From Acidimicrobium sp. BACL17 MAG-120823-bin42 (GTDB taxonomy: Bacteria > Actinomycetota > Acidimicrobiia > Acidimicrobiales > Ilumatobacteraceae): DNA of 6,390 bases. Shown here piece after piece: positions 1 through 6,362 of this stretch (its first letter is position 1; each line of letters starts with the position of its first letter). A program made the position numbers and the translations under genes. The notes under the pieces were generated by a model. It made no database searches. It saw only the letters and a list, made by a program, of their open reading frames with translations, and was not told the origin of the DNA. The DNA lies in assembly GCA_001438985.1 (NCBI GenBank), contig LIAZ01000073.1, forward strand, positions 1 to 6,390, written 5' to 3'.

Positions 1-1851
1 AGTTACTTGTAATAAGGTGCGCGAATCGGCTGACATCGTGGTGCTACGAAGCTCTTGCCAGTCCATTTCACCCAAACCTTTAAGTCGTTGGAATTCCTTT
101 TTGTGGTTTGGGTGCTCGGCGAGAAACTTTTCTTTTGCCGATTCGTCTTTTAGATATGTTTTTTCTTTACCAATTTCGGTTGAGAACAATGGTGGTTGTG
201 CAATATAAATAAAGCCACTTTCGACCATCGGCTTCATCTGTCGATAAAAGAACGTGAGCAACAAGGTTCGAATGTGGCTGCCATCCACGTCGGCGTCAGC
301 CAGAATCACCACTTTGTGATAGCGCGCTTTTGATGCATCAAACTCGTCGTTACCAATACCGCCACCAATTGCAGTGATCAGTGTTTGGATTTCAGTGTTC
401 TTCAACATTTTGTCGAGTCGTGCGCGTTCTACATTCAAGATTTTCCCGCGGATTGGCAAGATGGCCTGTGTGCGTGGATCGCGTGCATCCACTGCGGTAC
501 CGCCCGCGGAGTCGCCTTCAACGATGAACAGTTCTGTTTCACTTGCATCAGTGCTGGTGCAGTCTTTGAGTTTGTCGGGCATGCCTGCACCGGCAAGTGC
601 AGTTTTGCGGCGAACAGCGTTACGTGCATTTTTTGCCGCAAGTCGTGCTTGCGCTGCCGCCACCGCTTTTTTAACAATGCGGTTTGCTTCGGTTGGGTTC
701 TCTTGCATCCACTCTTCGAGTCGTGCATTGGTTTCCTTTTGCACGAACGATCGAATAGATACGTTGCCCAGTTTTGCTTTGGTTTGACCTTCGAACTGTG
801 GCTCGCGAAGTTTTACCGCAATGATTGCAGTGATGCCTTCACGAATGTCTTCACCCAACAGGTTGTCATCTTTTTCTTTCAATGCATTTGATGCGCGCGC
901 ATATTTGTTGACTACCGAGGTAAGTGCTGTCTTGAACCCCTCAACATGCATGCCGCCTTCAACAGTGGAGATGCCGTTGGCATAGCCGTAGATTCCTTCG
1001 TAATAACCGGTATTCCACTGCAACGCGATATCAACCGTTTGCTCGTCGTCGCTGCCTTCGTAGTGGGCAACTTTGGTAAACAGTGCTTCGCGGGATGCGT
1101 TGAGGTGCTTTACGAAGTCGACAATGCCACCCTTGTATTGATACGTAATGGATTGCTTTTTGTCGGCTCGTTCGTCGTTAAAGACCACTTCTAAGTCTTT
1201 GTTCAAGAACGCCATCGTCTGCAGTCGTTCTGTAACTGTTCGGGCCACGAACTCGACACCTTCAGAGGCAAAGATGGTTGGATCGGGCCAAAATGAAACC
1301 GTGGTGCCTGTTGTTGACTTGTTTGGCGATGCACCAACTTTGGTGAGTTTGCCTTTTGGTTGTCCGCCATCAACAAATTCTTGAGTAAAGCGTTCGCCAC
1401 CACGATCGACAACTGCAACCAGTCGTTTTGATAACGCGTTCACTACCGAAACACCTACGCCGTGTAGACCACCAGACACCTTGTATCCTTCGCCGCCAAA
1501 CTTTCCGCCAGCGTGCAACACCGTGAGCACTACTTCGAGTGCGCTTTTGCCTTTGTGTTGGCCAGATGTATACGGGTCGACGGGAATTCCACGGCCGTTG
1601 TCACTGACGGCACAACCACCATCGGCAAGCAAAGTAACTGTGATTTTGTTGCAATATCCGGCCATTGCTTCGTCAACAGAGTTGTCCACAATTTCCCAGA
1701 TGAGGTGGTGCAATCCGGTAAGTCCTGTGGACCCGATGTACATACCTGGTCGTTTGCGAACGGGGTCAAGCCCTTCAAGAACTTGGATGTCTTTTGCGCC
1801 ATATGACGCCGAGCCGGCAGTAGCCGATTTTTGAGCTTTGGTGGTTGCCAT
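1..1851 (-). CDS. gyrB: DNA gyrase subunit B (3' end beyond window)
   Basis: GyrB is the ATPase subunit of the cytoplasmic A2B2 gyrase, which introduces negative supercoils and relieves positive ones ahead of forks. The frame is open for 617 codons from ATG 1851 with no stop before the left edge. The GHKL ATPase is clear: EIVDNSVDEA with E53 and N57, DNGRGIP with D84, the glycine-rich lid GGLHGVGVS near residues 127-135, and the QTK motif with K358. The Toprim domain shows EGDSAGG (residues 445-451) and the metal-binding DADVDG (519-524); PIRGKILNVE lies between them. The last visible residues, LLQVT, match a point roughly 40 residues before the end of typical actinobacterial GyrB, so the cut is a window artefact. 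The start is supported by AGAAGG at 1858-1863, 6 nt upstream. Type II GyrB rather than ParE is favoured by the recF/dciA context. Confidence 0.97.
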   Translation of the reverse strand, partial: MATTKAQKSATAGSASYGAKDIQVLEGLDPVRKRPGMYIGSTGLTGLHHLIWEIVDNSVDEAMAGYCNKITVTLLADGGCAVSDNGRGIPVDPYTSGQHKGKSALEVVLTVLHAGGKFGGEGYKVSGGLHGVGVSVVNALSKRLVAVVDRGGERFTQEFVDGGQPKGKLTKVGASPNKSTTGTTVSFWPDPTIFASEGVEFVARTVTERLQTMAFLNKDLEVVFNDERADKKQSITYQYKGGIVDFVKHLNASREALFTKVAHYEGSDDEQTVDIALQWNTGYYEGIYGYANGISTVEGGMHVEGFKTALTSVVNKYARASNALKEKDDNLLGEDIREGITAIIAVKLREPQFEGQTKAKLGNVSIRSFVQKETNARLEEWMQENPTEANRIVKKAVAAAQARLAAKNARNAVRRKTALAGAGMPDKLKDCTSTDASETELFIVEGDSAGGTAVDARDPRTQAILPIRGKILNVERARLDKMLKNTEIQTLITAIGGGIGNDEFDASKARYHKVVILADADVDGSHIRTLLLTFFYRQMKPMVESGFIYIAQPPLFSTEIGKEKTYLKDESAKEKFLAEHPNHKKEFQRLKGLGEMDWQELRSTTMSADSRTLLQVT

Positions 1852-1857
1852 CACTTA

Positions 1858-1863
1858 CCTTCT
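1858..1863 (-). promoter_or_regulatory. gyrB ribosome binding site
   Basis: AGAAGG on the minus strand, 6 nt before ATG 1851. It fixes the gyrB start directly ahead of the MATTKAQKS leader. Confidence 0.75.
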
Positions 1864-1902
1864 ACGAGAGCGCCGAATTTGTGGCGAGAAACACGATTGA
1901 GC

Positions 1903-1931
1903 AACATAAATAACACGTCTTAGTCTACCAA
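1903..1931 (-). promoter_or_regulatory. Possible gyrB promoter
   Basis: In the 80-nt gap between the dciA stop and gyrB, the minus strand reads TTGGTA (1926-1931), a 17-nt spacer, then TATGTT (1903-1908). Each hexamer matches the sigma-70 consensus at 4 of 6 positions. The implied 5' leader would be about 45 nt. The spacing is right but the hexamers are imperfect, so this is a candidate only. It would allow gyrB to be regulated apart from dnaN-recF-dciA, as is common for gyrase genes that respond to supercoiling. Confidence 0.3.
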
Positions 1932-2315
1932 TTACTTGCTACGCGAATTGCGTTTTACGCGGACATCAATACCAACAATGTTGCTACGTGTTGTTGTGGA
2001 CAACGTGGCAAGAAGTTGAGGTTCAAGAAATCTCATCTGCGTAGCCCAACTCGGTTCGGAGACTTCAACGACCAATCGCGAGTGTTCAAGTTTGATTGGC
2101 GTGACATGTTGCGCGACATGTTCGCCGACAAGCGTCGCCCAGTCGGTAAATACACTGCTCACCACCGCAGCAGGTTCTGACCCAAGGCGAGCGAGCAAAG
2201 AATTGAGCTCTGTCGAAAGTGGACCCATGCCACCCATGCTTGCTTCGATCAATTGTTCAGCATTTAATGCATCTGAGTTTCTGGGATCTAGCCAATCGGG
2301 TGTCTCATTGCTCAT
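1932..2315 (-). CDS. dciA: DUF721 / DciA-family replication protein, short form
   Basis: A 127-residue protein of the DUF721 family, whose founding role (DciA) is to assist loading or activity of the replicative helicase DnaB in bacteria lacking DnaC/DnaI-type loaders. The family pattern is visible across residues 34-120: LNSLLARLG, then VFTDWATLVGEHVAQHVTPIKL with W59 and H70, then a strand LVVEV followed by SEPSWATQMRFLEPQLL with W90, which matches the KH-like core. The basic tail ends KRNSRSK. ATG 2315 is chosen because AAAGGA lies just upstream and the start sits 13 nt after the recF stop. A longer in-frame version from 2450 would overlap recF by over 100 nt and adds a proline-rich segment unlike the family. 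It is shorter than actinobacterial relatives such as the Mycobacterium protein (about 190 residues). The function is inferred from family and position. Confidence 0.88.
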   Translation of the reverse strand: MSNETPDWLDPRNSDALNAEQLIEASMGGMGPLSTELNSLLARLGSEPAAVVSSVFTDWATLVGEHVAQHVTPIKLEHSRLVVEVSEPSWATQMRFLEPQLLATLSTTTRSNIVGIDVRVKRNSRSK

Positions 2316-2318
2316 AAC

Positions 2319-2325
2319 GATCCTT
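2319..2325 (-). promoter_or_regulatory. dciA ribosome binding site
   Basis: A purine-rich AAAGGA run on the minus strand in the 13-nt recF-dciA gap, about 5 nt before ATG 2315. It supports this start over the upstream in-frame start inside recF. Confidence 0.65.
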
Positions 2326-2328
2326 TTA

Positions 2329-3435
2329 TCATTCCGCGTTAGTGGGTTCGGCGGAGTCGGCAACCACTGCCCCATTCGCAATACGCACAATACGGTCGGG
2401 GTGAGCGGTGTCGGGCAGGTAGCCCGCGGTAGTGATGAGTACCTGACCATCAGGAAAGTGACGTAATAGGGCGGCGGCCCGATGTGGGTCTAGTTCAGAC
2501 AGGACATCGTCCAGGATCAACACCGGAGGCGACCCATGTTCATCTGTCAGCATGCGGTGAACCGCAAGCCGCATGGCAAGAGCCAAGGTGCGTTGTTCCC
2601 CTTGTGACGCATGCGTTCGAGCAGGCAAACCATTAATCAGCAAATCAATGTCGTCGCGATGCGGTCCAACGGTGCTTGAGCCTCGGCGTATGTCATCTAG
2701 GCGACACCGCATCAGTTCATTTGCCAGACCGATGCGCCGCCAGTCTGGGTCGTAGCGCAGCTCGATCGGGGTGGCACGCTCGGCCAAGTCCTCGTATGCC
2801 CTCGCCACTCGTGGGGACATACTGGCAATCACTCGGGCACGTTCGTCCCCTAGTTGTGTGCCTACATCGGCCAACTTCGTATCCCACACATCAAGTGTTG
2901 TGGATATGTCTGTAGTTAAGCGTCCCCCCGCTTGCTTCAACAGTGCGTTGCGTTGCCGCAACACCTTCTCGGTTTCAGTACACAATGCATCGAGCTTGGG
3001 TGTCAATGACACCATGGCGCCATCAATAAATTCTCGCCGCACACTTGGTGCATCTTTTACAATTTCCAAATCCTCTGGTGAAAAAACCGTCACGCGTAAC
3101 ACGCCCAGCAAGTCTCGCGTGCGTGTGAGTTTTTGTTTGTTTAACAACGAACGGTTGCGGCCCTCGCGCACGATCTCGGTTTCAATGAGTGATTCACGTC
3201 CGTCGGTGTGTAACACCGTGGCTCGCAGTACCGCAGAGTGAGACCCTGTACGAATGAGTGCGTCAGCCGCCACACCGCGAAAACTTTTCAACGTGGCTAA
3301 ATATGCCATCGCTTCGACAAGATTGGTTTTGCCTTGCCCGTTGTTGCCAACAACTGCAGTTACACCACTCGTGAGTCGAATTGTGCTCGACGTGTAGTTG
3401 CGAAAGTCAATGAGTTCAAGATGTTGGATAATCAC
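2329..3435 (-). CDS. recF: DNA replication/repair protein RecF
   Basis: RecF is a cytoplasmic SMC-like ABC ATPase that binds gapped DNA and, with RecO and RecR, helps load RecA at single-strand gaps and stalled forks. At 368 residues it has normal family length. The N-terminus MIIQHLELIDFRNY is the classic RecF opening. Walker A is GNNGQGKT at residues 30-37. The C-terminal half carries GPHRDD (257-262), the ABC signature SQGEQR (278-283) and Walker B LILDDVLSELD (306-316). The coiled arm expected between these lies around residues 150-215. The start is GTG at 3435; no in-frame start exists between it and the dnaN stop. The gap to dnaN is 23 nt and the Shine-Dalgarno match is poor (GGG about 7 nt upstream), so translation may be coupled to dnaN. 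The stop TGA is followed 13 nt later by dciA. Confidence 0.97.
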   Translation of the reverse strand: MIIQHLELIDFRNYTSSTIRLTSGVTAVVGNNGQGKTNLVEAMAYLATLKSFRGVAADALIRTGSHSAVLRATVLHTDGRESLIETEIVREGRNRSLLNKQKLTRTRDLLGVLRVTVFSPEDLEIVKDAPSVRREFIDGAMVSLTPKLDALCTETEKVLRQRNALLKQAGGRLTTDISTTLDVWDTKLADVGTQLGDERARVIASMSPRVARAYEDLAERATPIELRYDPDWRRIGLANELMRCRLDDIRRGSSTVGPHRDDIDLLINGLPARTHASQGEQRTLALAMRLAVHRMLTDEHGSPPVLILDDVLSELDPHRAAALLRHFPDGQVLITTAGYLPDTAHPDRIVRIANGAVVADSAEPTNAE

Positions 3436-3458
3436 GCCGACGCCCGGAACCCCAACAC

Positions 3459-4556
3459 TTACACAGTGAGTCGTTGTGGCATTACAAGATAGAGATAGTC
3501 GTTTGCGCCAACTCCACGGAGTACAGCAGGGCGTTGTGGGTCGGTGGTTTCGATGGTGATCTCATCTCCTGAAACCGCTTCGATGCCGGCGGCCAAGTAT
3601 TCGGGATTAAATCCAACAATCATCTCGGTTCCGACCAATGAGCAATCCAATTCTTCCTCGGAGTTGCCGATGTCTTGTGTGATTACCGACAGTTTTAACG
3701 CAGTGGCCGTCATCTCTAGGCGAACCGGAGTGGTTTCACGGGCAAAGATTCGGCAGCGACGAACCGCCTCAAGGAATGGTTCGCGGGCAACCGTAAGCGT
3801 ATTTGGGTATGACGGTTGAATGAGTTGGCGATAGTTAGGAAATTCGACTTGCAACAAGTTTGTTGACAGTGTTGCGTTGCCCACCGTAAATGTTGCCCGT
3901 TGTTCGGCCAAACACAGTGTTACTTCGTCGCCGTGGTTAAGCAAACGTTGCAACTCGCCCAACGCGCGGCTTGGAATCACCACGCGTTGGCCGTGGCCCA
4001 AAATGTTGGTACCAGGTAAATCGCGAACAGCAAGTCGATATGAGTCAGTGGCGACCAGGCGCAATCCCTCGGGTTCAGCAGACATCAACACACCCGTTAA
4101 TGGCAAACGTTGCATGTCGGTACTCGCTGCGCGCACTACTTGCCGAAGTGCCTCAGATAACAAAACTGCTGAAAGTGTTACTGGTGGTGCACTGGCAGGT
4201 GTGATCTGCGGAAAGTCACTGGTGGCAAATGTTGCAACCGTGGTTTGTGCACGACCAGAGGAAATATGAACTTCTTCATCTGCTGACTCAAATGTGACTT
4301 TGCCTTCTGCGCTCGCTCGCACCACATCACTCAGCAACTTCGCACTGGCCACAACTACGCCATCTGCTTGCCCACCCACTGCTAATACGAATTGCACTGA
4401 CAGATCATTGTCTGTGCATGACAAGGTGAGTTGGTCACCCACCACTTCCAGCTTTACCCCCGACAGGGCCGGCATTGCATTATTTCGAGTGGATGCAACA
4501 CGTGCCGCTGCACCAAGTGCTTCTGCCAATATTTCGCGCTCTACTCGAAACTTCAT
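3459..4556 (-). CDS. dnaN: DNA polymerase III beta subunit (sliding clamp)
   Basis: DnaN forms the homodimeric ring that encircles DNA and tethers polymerase III and many repair proteins. The protein has 365 residues, matching the usual three-domain beta clamp. Recognisable landmarks are the N-terminal MKFRVEREIL, the ATDSYRLAVRDL segment (169-180, equivalent to the ATDGHRLA region of E. coli lining the partner-binding cleft), VEFPNYRQLI (237-246), NPEYLAAGIEAV (317-328) and the C-terminal YLVMPQRLTV, whose VMP.R motif completes the cleft. ATG 4556 is chosen because AAGGAG lies 7 nt upstream (4564-4569); an in-frame TTG at 4574 would place that ribosome site inside the gene. The gene follows the putative origin and starts a close-packed dnaN-recF-dciA series. 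Confidence 0.98.
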   Translation of the reverse strand: MKFRVEREILAEALGAAARVASTRNNAMPALSGVKLEVVGDQLTLSCTDNDLSVQFVLAVGGQADGVVVASAKLLSDVVRASAEGKVTFESADEEVHISSGRAQTTVATFATSDFPQITPASAPPVTLSAVLLSEALRQVVRAASTDMQRLPLTGVLMSAEPEGLRLVATDSYRLAVRDLPGTNILGHGQRVVIPSRALGELQRLLNHGDEVTLCLAEQRATFTVGNATLSTNLLQVEFPNYRQLIQPSYPNTLTVAREPFLEAVRRCRIFARETTPVRLEMTATALKLSVITQDIGNSEEELDCSLVGTEMIVGFNPEYLAAGIEAVSGDEITIETTDPQRPAVLRGVGANDYLYLVMPQRLTV

Positions 4557-4563
4557 TGCCGTG

Positions 4564-4569
4564 CTCCTT
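4564..4569 (-). promoter_or_regulatory. dnaN ribosome binding site
   Basis: AAGGAG on the minus strand with a 7-nt spacer to ATG 4556. It is the strongest Shine-Dalgarno sequence in the window and decides the dnaN start against the in-frame TTG at 4574. Confidence 0.85.
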
Positions 4570-4570
4570 G

Positions 4571-4630
4571 ACAAATGTTATTCATTGTTATTTGTGGATG
4601 TTTTGATAAAAAGTTAATAACAGTAATAAG
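4571..4630. other. AT-rich DNA unwinding element of oriC
   Basis: Sixty bases with only 13 G/C (about 22%), against about half in the neighbouring genes. The block sits between the tandem DnaA boxes and dnaN, where the duplex is expected to melt. It includes one degenerate box, ACATCCACA on the minus strand at 4593-4601. Confidence 0.7.
4615..4629 (-). other. DnaA-trio-like triplet repeat
   Basis: The minus strand reads TTATTACTGTTATTA: four TTA triplets and one CTG in register. The complementary strand therefore presents 3'-AAT-5' triplets, fitting the 3'-(G/A)AT-5' DnaA-trio pattern. It directly follows GGCC (4630-4633) and the DnaA-box CAATCCACA (4634-4642) on the same strand, the order and polarity known from the Bacillus subtilis unwinding element. 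The assignment is by pattern only. Confidence 0.6.
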
Positions 4631-4633
4631 GCC

Positions 4634-4649
4634 TGTGGATTGTGGATGA
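4634..4649 (-). promoter_or_regulatory. Tandem DnaA-box pair beside the unwinding element
   Basis: The minus strand has TCATCCACA (4641-4649, 8/9 to TTATCCACA) and CAATCCACA (4634-4642, 7/9), in the same orientation and overlapping by 2 nt, so their starts are 7 nt apart. Both keep the ATCCACA core. They abut the GGCC and trio-like triplets and could nucleate the DnaA filament that opens the DNA. Confidence 0.6.
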
Positions 4650-4754
4650 CCTACAGCAAAGCCAAACAACATACGAAAACTGACCACACAGGTGAATACC
4701 CCAAGAAGCACATCTTGCAACTGTGTAGTTCGCGTAGCGGTGAATAACGTTGAG

Positions 4755-4763
4755 TTATCCACT
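4755..4763 (+). promoter_or_regulatory. DnaA box in oriC
   Basis: TTATCCACT, 8 of 9 to the canonical TTATCCACA with the mismatch at the last base. It is the closest match in this half of the gap and opposite in orientation to the tandem pair. Confidence 0.6.
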
Positions 4764-4776
4764 TGTTGTAGCAGTG

Positions 4777-4797
4777 TTGCCCACATAGTTGTCCCCA
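4777..4797 (+). promoter_or_regulatory. Two degenerate DnaA boxes near the dnaA stop
   Basis: TTGCCCACA (4777-4785) and TTGTCCCCA (4789-4797) each differ by one base from TTGTCCACA, the actinobacterial form of the box. Their starts are 12 nt apart, the same spacing as the boxes ahead of dnaA. Likely weaker binding sites. Confidence 0.45.
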
Positions 4798-4807
4798 GCA
4801 TGTGATG

Positions 4808-6250
4808 TTACGACGTCTTAAATTTTTGTACGAGTTCGGTTACTTGTTCATATACCTGTTTGCGCTCACTCATCATGCGTTGAGTTTTATCTACAGCATG
4901 AATCACAGTGGTGTGATCGCGATCCCCAAACAACCGGGCAATTGCCGGGTAACTCAGGTCGGTAAGTTCACGAAACACATACATGGCTGTTTGGCGTGCC
5001 TGCACAAGGGGGCGCTGGCGGCTTTTGCCGCGAAGGGCATCGACCTCAAAACCCAGATGCTCGGCAATCTCGACAAGCAACTGTTCGTCAGTGCGCGGTT
5101 TGATTGCTGTACGCGTGAGCAAATCGGTGAGTAATTGCTTGGCCAAAGCCACATCAACCTGGGTCTTGTTAAGGCTGGAATAGGCGCCGACACGGATCAG
5201 CGCACCCTCAAGCTCGCGAATGTTGGTGGTGACGTTGTTAGCAATGAACTCGAGCACCTCGTGAGAAACCGACGTGCGATCGCGCTCGGCCTTATTGCGC
5301 AAAATTGCCAGTCTGGTTTCCATGTCGGGTGGCTGAATGTCGGTGATCAAACCCCAACGGAAGCGACCACGCAAACGATCCTCGAGGGTTGGAATTGCAT
5401 CGGGCATTCGGTCGGACGAAATCACGATCTGTTTATTGGCCCCATGTAACGAGTTGAACGTATGGAAGAACTCTTCTTGAAGCCCCTCCTTGCCCTCCAT
5501 GAACTGAATGTCGTCAATCAACAAGACATCAACTTCGCGATAACGGCGTTTAAAGGCGGCAATCGTGTTGCTGCGAATGCCATCTACGTATTCGTTCAAG
5601 AACGTTTCGGTCGAGACATATCGCACCTCGTAATGGGCGTAGTTCTGGTGAACGTAGTAACCAATTGCGTGGAGGAGGTGGGTCTTTCCGAGACCAGCCG
5701 AACCGTAAATAAATAACGGGTTGTAGGACCGGCCAGGGGTTTCGGCAACACGCTGGGCCGCAGCCAAGGCAAATTGGTTGGATGTGCCCTTCACGAAGGT
5801 TTCAAAGGTGTAGCGGGGGTTGAGCCCAACAGCGGTGCCTTTGCCGTTGCGGCTTTTGCTGGTGGTAGAGCTGCTGGTGTGTGATGGGGAAATAGTGTGG
5901 TTGAGTTCGGCGGGAAGCACATCTGGGGTGTTGTTATTGGCGAGTTGTTCGTGAACATCGTCAGCCGTATTCGTTTGAACATCGATCAGCAGTTGACGCT
6001 CACTTGCCCCAACTTCGTCCAAGGCGTCACGAACCAGCGACATGTAACGGGTAAGGATGCGCTCACGAACGTAGGTATTGGGGACTTGGAGTCGGAGGCT
6101 CATTTTGTCGTCGGCAACGGCAACCGCATCATTGAACGTGGAAAACCACACTGCTTCTGAAACCTGAGCGCGGAGCACCTCGGCAGTTGCTCGCCAAACC
6201 GCGTCGTGAGTTTCGGTGCCCCGATTGTCTACTTGTAGATCGTTTTCCAT
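4808..6250 (-). CDS. dnaA: Chromosomal replication initiator protein DnaA
   Basis: DnaA is the AAA+ ATPase that binds DnaA boxes, oligomerises and melts oriC; it also regulates transcription. The 480-residue protein has all four domains: domain I (about 1-90) for self-interaction and partner contact, a short Ser/Thr/Asn-rich linker (about 95-142), the AAA+ core from NPRYTFETFVKG (144-155), and domain IV from about 380. Walker A is GSAGLGKT (183-190), Walker B LLIDDIQF (243-250), sensor I VISSDR (276-281), sensor II in NIRELEGAL (R345). The DNA-binding signature DRDHTTVIHAV is at 443-453. The arginine-finger segment reads RLRGRFRWG (292-300), with Gly where Ser or Thr is more usual. ATG 6250 is chosen for AGAGGA just upstream; the in-frame ATGs at 6280 and 6361 would put translation across the DnaA boxes. 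Confidence 0.97.
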   Translation of the reverse strand: MENDLQVDNRGTETHDAVWRATAEVLRAQVSEAVWFSTFNDAVAVADDKMSLRLQVPNTYVRERILTRYMSLVRDALDEVGASERQLLIDVQTNTADDVHEQLANNNTPDVLPAELNHTISPSHTSSSTTSKSRNGKGTAVGLNPRYTFETFVKGTSNQFALAAAQRVAETPGRSYNPLFIYGSAGLGKTHLLHAIGYYVHQNYAHYEVRYVSTETFLNEYVDGIRSNTIAAFKRRYREVDVLLIDDIQFMEGKEGLQEEFFHTFNSLHGANKQIVISSDRMPDAIPTLEDRLRGRFRWGLITDIQPPDMETRLAILRNKAERDRTSVSHEVLEFIANNVTTNIRELEGALIRVGAYSSLNKTQVDVALAKQLLTDLLTRTAIKPRTDEQLLVEIAEHLGFEVDALRGKSRQRPLVQARQTAMYVFRELTDLSYPAIARLFGDRDHTTVIHAVDKTQRMMSERKQVYEQVTELVQKFKTS

Positions 6251-6253
6251 AGT

Positions 6254-6259
6254 TCCTCT
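6254..6259 (-). promoter_or_regulatory. dnaA ribosome binding site
   Basis: AGAGGA on the minus strand ends 3 nt before ATG 6250 (GAGG core, 4-nt gap). The spacing is tight but better than that ahead of the alternative ATG at 6280, which has only an AGG abutting it. Confidence 0.6.
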
Positions 6260-6282
6260 GTTGGTCCCCACTACTCTCATAC

Positions 6283-6315
6283 CTGTCCACAGCACTGTCC
6301 ACAGGGTGTGGACAC
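6283..6315. promoter_or_regulatory. Three DnaA boxes with 12-nt spacing upstream of dnaA
   Basis: CTGTCCACA occurs twice on the plus strand (6283-6291 and 6295-6303) and GTGTCCACA once on the minus strand (6307-6315). Starts are 6283, 6295 and 6307, exactly 12 nt apart. The second and third form a perfect inverted repeat of TGTCCACA around GGG. Each is 8/9 to TTGTCCACA, the actinobacterial box. They lie 33-65 nt before the dnaA start, where DnaA autoregulation is expected. They could also be an accessory part of the origin. Confidence 0.65.
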
Positions 6316-6337
6316 CCCCGCCGACACGAGGCGGGGG
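6315..6337. other. GC-rich hairpin upstream of dnaA
   Basis: CCCCCGCC (6315-6322) pairs perfectly with GGCGGGGG (6330-6337) around the 7-nt loop GACACGA. All eight pairs are G-C, in an otherwise moderate-GC region. No T-run follows on either strand, so an ordinary intrinsic terminator is unlikely. If transcribed from further upstream, it would fold in the dnaA leader about 65 nt before the start codon; its first base overlaps the third DnaA box. Confidence 0.6.
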
Positions 6338-6353
6338 AAGCGAAGGTAGCAGG

Positions 6354-6362
6354 TTTTCCACA
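6354..6362 (+). promoter_or_regulatory. Distal DnaA box upstream of dnaA
   Basis: TTTTCCACA fits the relaxed consensus TTWTNCACA exactly and is 8/9 to TTATCCACA. It lies about 100 nt before the dnaA start, on the far side of the hairpin. A very weak promoter-like pair on the minus strand (TTTTCA, 16 nt, TACCTT) spans it, which would suit autorepression, but the hexamers are too poor to call. Confidence 0.5.

Larger units (their letters stand above)
4557..4807. other. oriC: Putative chromosomal replication origin (oriC)
   Basis: A 251-nt non-coding gap between dnaA and dnaN, the commonest oriC location in bacteria. It has an AT-rich block beside dnaN (4571-4630, 13 G/C in 60), DnaA-box-like 9-mers in both orientations (minus strand at 4593-4601, 4634-4642 and 4641-4649; plus strand at 4755-4763, 4777-4785 and 4789-4797), and a less structured middle (about 4650-4750) where I see no clear box. 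Boxes are few and mostly one or two bases off consensus, so this is a compact origin compared with Streptomyces. The 82-residue open frame across it is unlike any protein I recognise and is not called. Confidence 0.85.

Noticed and set aside
385..891. Long plus-strand open frames opposite gyrB, recF (2771-3241), dnaN (3877-4269) and dnaA (5135-5449)
   Set aside because: They are antisense to well-supported genes, with compositions (Cys/Phe-rich or Ser/Arg-rich) expected of complementary-strand shadows, and no recognisable domains.
2316..2450. Longer in-frame start for dciA at 2450
   Set aside because: It overlaps the end of recF by over 100 nt, adds a proline-rich stretch not typical of DUF721, and ignores the good ribosome site before 2315.
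4557..4574. In-frame TTG start for dnaN at 4574
   Set aside because: It would place the AAGGAG ribosome site within the coding region; MKFRVER is the normal beta-clamp start.
4553..4801. An 82-codon minus-strand open frame across the dnaA-dnaN gap
   Set aside because: It overlaps oriC elements and the dnaN start, has no recognisable similarity or ribosome site, and is of a length expected by chance.
6315..6337. Intrinsic terminator at the GC-rich hairpin
   Set aside because: No T-run follows the stem on either strand, and it lies just upstream of dnaA rather than after a gene.
6251..6361. Upstream in-frame starts for dnaA (6361 and 6280)
   Set aside because: The added residues would be encoded by the DnaA-box array and GC hairpin, do not resemble DnaA domain I, and lack a well-spaced ribosome site.
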